Below, piece by piece: positions 60,521 through 64,000 of a DNA stretch of 64,000 bases (position 1 is the stretch's first letter; each line of letters opens with the position of its first letter). Source of the DNA: Pogonophryne albipinna (lineage: Eukaryota; Chordata; Actinopteri; Perciformes; Artedidraconidae); the NCBI GenBank assembly GCA_028583405.1, contig CM053260.1, forward strand, positions 15,995,026 through 16,059,025. The letters are read 5' to 3'. The notes beneath the pieces were generated by a model, which did no database searches, was not told the origin of the DNA, and was given only the letters and a program-made list of their open reading frames with translations. The position numbers were made by a program, and so were the translations under genes.

Positions 60521-62794
60521 GAGCAAGAAGAACAGAAAACTAACAATTGCATGGAATACATTATATACTGGCATTGGTGTGCAACAGTGTTGATTTTTAT
60601 TTAGCTTTCTTGAAAGAAAAAACGTGTGTGTGTGTCTGTGCGGACCCATACTGAATGCTCAGGGATATCATCTTGTTTTAGCACTTTTGGATAGGATGTG
60701 AATTAATTACCTCTGTATAACAGCTTGGACCAAGTTCAAAAGTACTAAAATTCAATTAATTTGAAAAGTGGACATGCTATCATTTTCTCTGCATGTCTCC
60801 TTTAAAGTCTGGCCTGTTTTTACTGTGGACTTATTCAATTATATTTGATTAAACTCGCTCTGATCCAATCTATTAATTAACTAGGAAATGCAAAGTGCCC
60901 GACTTGAAAGCCGATGTATAAAATTATATGTCCACTTTGATATTTATTTATTTATATTTTATATACCACATTTTATTTTAATCCATTGTGACCCTTTATT
61001 ATTGTAAGGCGCATTTTCAGGTAATATTAAATCTATTCGCTTTATCTTCCAATTAATGCAACATTTGATCATAAATGTAATTTTGTCTCACTTACAGGCG
61101 AATACAACAAGTAACCTCTTCAGAAAAAATACTTCCCTCTTTCAAAATGTTGTCTTTTCACACACAATAAAAAAATGATCCCTTGTAATTAAAGTTAGTA
61201 AGTTAGTAATGTATGATATAATGGAATGGAGCAATTACTTGTTTGAATAGTAAGTTATTTTTATATGAACTGAAGGTTAGTCCACTTTTATATAGGGCTG
61301 AACATTCATGTATTATTGACAGGTCACACATTCATTTATTCTATCAGACTAGAGAAGGCTAAAATAGAATTGTGTTTTCTGCCTGTGCGTTTATGAATTC
61401 TTGTCACTCATGTCAACCTGTTCTTTGGTACATGGTGGACCGAGGGTCAAACAGATCAAATTCAGCACACACCTTTCTCACGACACGCAAATACGAAAAT
61501 TAAATCTCAATGTACTTAAATCATAGTTTAATATTTCACCTTCATGTAATTTGTCCATTTTCCATACTGACACCTTTTCAGCTGTGTCTCTCAAAATGTC
61601 TCTTCTTCTCCCTTTCTCTCTCTCTCTCCCTCCTCCCCCCCCCTCACAGTGAAGGTCATTCTAATAAAGAGCTCTCGTAGGACAGAGCTGCTAATTGCTC
61701 CGCGACGCTCTAGCTGGTTTCAGATCCAAATAAAGGCACGTCGCTCTTTTTCCAAGCTCTTCTCCTTCCTGCCCCCCCCCCCCACCACCTCTTCACCTCT
61801 GTTCCACCGTGTTAAATACAATCTGAGTATTAGCCGTGTGGACTGTCATAACCTGACCTCAGCCTCCATTACCTCTCCGGACAGAGGGGAGAGATGAAGG
61901 GGAAAAGGGGGATTTTTCATCCTCATGATCACAGGATGGTATCCAATGGACACACGGGAACACGCACATGCGCAAGCTTTTCCTCTTTAGGAATGTACAA
62001 CCCGTGATTTTAGGCTCAGATAAATGAGGTGTGCATGAAGTCCGCTCCTTCTACAAATATTTGTGTGTGCGGTATGATCGTATGTGTGTGTATCTTTGTG
62101 TCTGTCTCCAGTATTTCGAACAGACAGCAGTCTGCAAGCTGGTAAATCACTTACTGCACTCTAAAGGAAGGGTCGAGGTGAAGGCAGGAGTGTATGTTTG
62201 CCCCGGTCATACACCCATACGAAGCGATCTCATCGGTGCGGAATGTGCTGTGTGTTTACCTATGGCTCCAGAACCCACCTGACCGAGGGAGGCTAATCTT
62301 TATGGGCTCTGTAAACAGGGACTTTGTCTTCAGAGAACTGCAGGCGGGACAGCAGACACACAATTCACACATGGACGCGCACACCGACATACACTACAAA
62401 GAAGAAAGGGGGGAAAGAACATATATGGCAGGTTACATACTGTACAGCAGAAAAGCACACAGAGGCTACGTGCACTCACCAACACTCACTTAAATGCTCA
62501 GACGGACCCAATGCCATATGGCAGACAGAAGTATAGAAGAATTCCCCATGTTTATATAGCTAGGGATTTTATTATCATCTGCAATGTGAGCCCCTCTCTT
62601 CTTCTCTCCACTCCCTAACAACAGCACTGGCTTCTTCCTTAGCCAGCTGCACAGCACGCTGGAGGTCAGCCTACAGGCCAGTGCTGCTAGCTCCTCTCTC
62701 TGGGTGGACGCTGCTCTTTGAAGCCAGCCAGCAAGCGAGCCAGCCAGTAGTAGATATTGGCCCACATCTTACTGACTATCTGTCTGTGGGATAA
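60521..62794. other. Non-coding DNA, no gene seen
   Basis: AT-rich to about 61550, then C/T-rich (61598-61640), a poly-C run (61771-61783) and ordinary sequence. The stretch 61648-61760 after a CCCCTCACAG pyrimidine-AG signal looks complex, but the frame has no recognisable domain and no clear donor. Confidence 0.35.
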
Positions 62795-62940
62795 TGGAGT
62801 TCACCTGTTAGCACTGGAGCAGGGCCAGGGCAGCCGCAGACAGCTAGCATTAGCCCTTTGCTGTTAGCCAACCTGTTAGCGCTGGCCTGCTGCCAGAGTA
62901 GCCTGGAGCAGTGCTGTTAGCGGCTAGCTTTAGCTCTGTG
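62795..62940. repeat. Degenerate GTTAGC/GCTAGC motif cluster
   Basis: Within about 145 bp GTTAGC occurs four times (62808, 62864, 62875 and 62916 region) and CTAGC/TTAGC variants several more. ACCTGTTAGCACTGG and ACCTGTTAGCGCTGG form an imperfect direct repeat about 65 bp apart. It may be a decayed minisatellite or repeat fragment. Confidence 0.5.
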
Positions 62941-63626
62941 TGGAAGCACAACCTGGCTGCTCTGCTCTGATATCCTGCTGCAAATCTGTCCTGCATGTAG
63001 CAAAGGCCAGCTGCTGAGGAAAGAACCAAACTTGGACAGGGTGGTGATGGAAAAATGATTTGCAGTTTGTTTTTATGTGTGCACTCTCTTGTGTGAGAAT
63101 ACGTGTGTGTTACTTCTTTAGCTTTCGCCTGACCTCATTCTCTTTTATTGAAGTTAATACACGGCAGCTCAGAAATGCCACGCAGATATCCCTCCTATCC
63201 TCTCTTCCTCTCTTTCTGGCATTATTTACAGGAGTGTAGAGAATAATTGGCTCAGAGAAGAACACACAATTATTCAAAATTTATTTAGAATGAATTTAAA
63301 GCAACCAAAGTGCTGCTATCTCAAGTAATAAAAAGGAGTATGTAAGAACTAGTATCTGAATAGGAAATTGCGTATTTAGTAAGAACCATAACAGTGGAAA
63401 AATCCTTTATCAGCAGCTGTATTGCAGCAATACAACTGAAGCATATTTGCATATTTACTTGTTTTTTTAAAGTAATAACCTGTCTGTCAATAATTCATTG
63501 AAATGTGTTAGGTGTGATGCTGTTCTTAAAATCAACATGTCTTAACCATGGTCTTAACACGCACAAGGTAGCCTCATTAGTTAGATATTTGAATATTTGC
63601 TTCCTTGGAAAGATAAATAGGAAAGT
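62941..63626. other. Non-coding DNA, no gene seen
   Basis: AT-rich from about 63270 onward. No exon or RNA gene recognised. Confidence 0.4.
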
Positions 63627-64000
63627 GCTTAAAGGTCCCATGTCATGCTTTTCCGGTTATTACCCGTCCCCTTGTGTGTTATGAAGGTTTGTATGCATAC
63701 AATGTACAATGTACACCCTGTAGCGAGTAAAACTCTAACACAGAAAATACCTCCCCAAAACGCCTCGTTGGAGATACGTCATTGTCCATTGTTTACTTCC
63801 TGGGTATCGTGACGTAGGAATGGCCAGTAGCCGCGCCCAGAGCTATGACGCGATTCATGCGGTACCCGGAACCAAATGGACCAATCCGTGGAGCCGTTAC
63901 GTTACGTCCGCGGAGCCTTTACGTTAAGCACCCGCTGATTGGTCCAAATTGACCAATCCACGGACTTCCTCACACACTCAGTGCAGGCAGCTCTGCTGAT
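63627..64000. mobile_element. Fish TTAA-flanked dispersed repeat, cut by the window end
   Basis: TTAAAGGTCCCATGTCATGC opens at 63629 with a TTAA, the target of piggyBac- and Kolobok-type elements. The start matches a repeat I recognise as widespread in spiny-rayed fish. The right part is CpG-rich for a repeat and holds paired motifs: GGACCAATCCGTGGA (63878) and the inverted-like GACCAATCCACGGA (63950), and CGTTACGTTACGTC beside TTTACGTTAAGC. No transposase frame is seen. Its far end lies beyond the window. Confidence 0.6.

Noticed and set aside
61649..61897. Possible exon after a CCCCTCACAG acceptor-like signal
   Set aside because: The 82-residue frame shows no domain and no convincing donor, and it crosses a poly-C run. 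A conserved non-coding element is as likely.

Overview
The window looks like vertebrate, almost certainly teleost fish, nuclear DNA. The evidence is about 20 long (CA/GT)n arrays, recognisable fish Tc1-, hAT- and TTAA-type transposon remnants, several fish-type dispersed repeats, and no compact open reading frames. I found no operon, ribosome binding site, CRISPR array, tRNA or rRNA. I also found no host protein-coding exon that I can defend. The longest open frames are translations of simple repeats (His-Thr, Cys-Val, Leu-Ser-Ser-Pro and similar), and the only protein homology I recognise is decayed transposase.

Layout. 0.3-2.3 kb: a Tc1-type deletion derivative with 206-bp terminal inverted repeats, then a long fish dispersed repeat. 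2.3-12 kb: mostly unique non-coding DNA with CA/GT arrays and a 307-bp TCTCC pentamer array at 10.2 kb. 12-13.8 kb: a diverged dispersed repeat followed by a second Tc1-family element with clean TA-flanked ends and a frameshifted, truncated transposase. 16.4-18.8 kb: three very long dinucleotide arrays, the last passing abruptly into a TGCG tetramer block. 19.3-22.2 kb: a nested transposon cluster, in which an element with inverted ends is abutted by a hAT 5' end carrying a BED zinc-finger remnant, itself split by a 393-bp MITE. 23.8-24.0 kb: a perfect 79-bp inverted repeat. 24.1-25.2 kb and 30.4-30.9 kb: copies of one fish repeat family in both orientations. 34.9-35.6 kb: the only extended CpG-rich stretch, my best candidate for a promoter and non-coding first exon, probably on the + strand. 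36-61 kb: mostly unique, AT-rich DNA with homeodomain, SOX and GATA-like motif clusters between CA/GT arrays. 63.6 kb to the end: the start of a TTAA-flanked fish repeat running off the window.

Interpretation (inference): this reads as an intron or gene desert around the 5' end of a developmental regulatory gene, with candidate enhancers on both sides of a CpG-rich promoter. I cannot name the gene. I did not find a clear previously undescribed biological system. The most notable items are structural: the perfect hairpin, the rearranged Tc1 derivative with a telomere-like insert, the TG-to-TGCG junction, the polypyrimidine mirror-repeat array, the cluster of three GT arrays in 0.8 kb, the nested transposons, and the CpG-rich putative first exon. 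Family assignments of repeats rest on memory of typical fish sequences and were not checked against a database.
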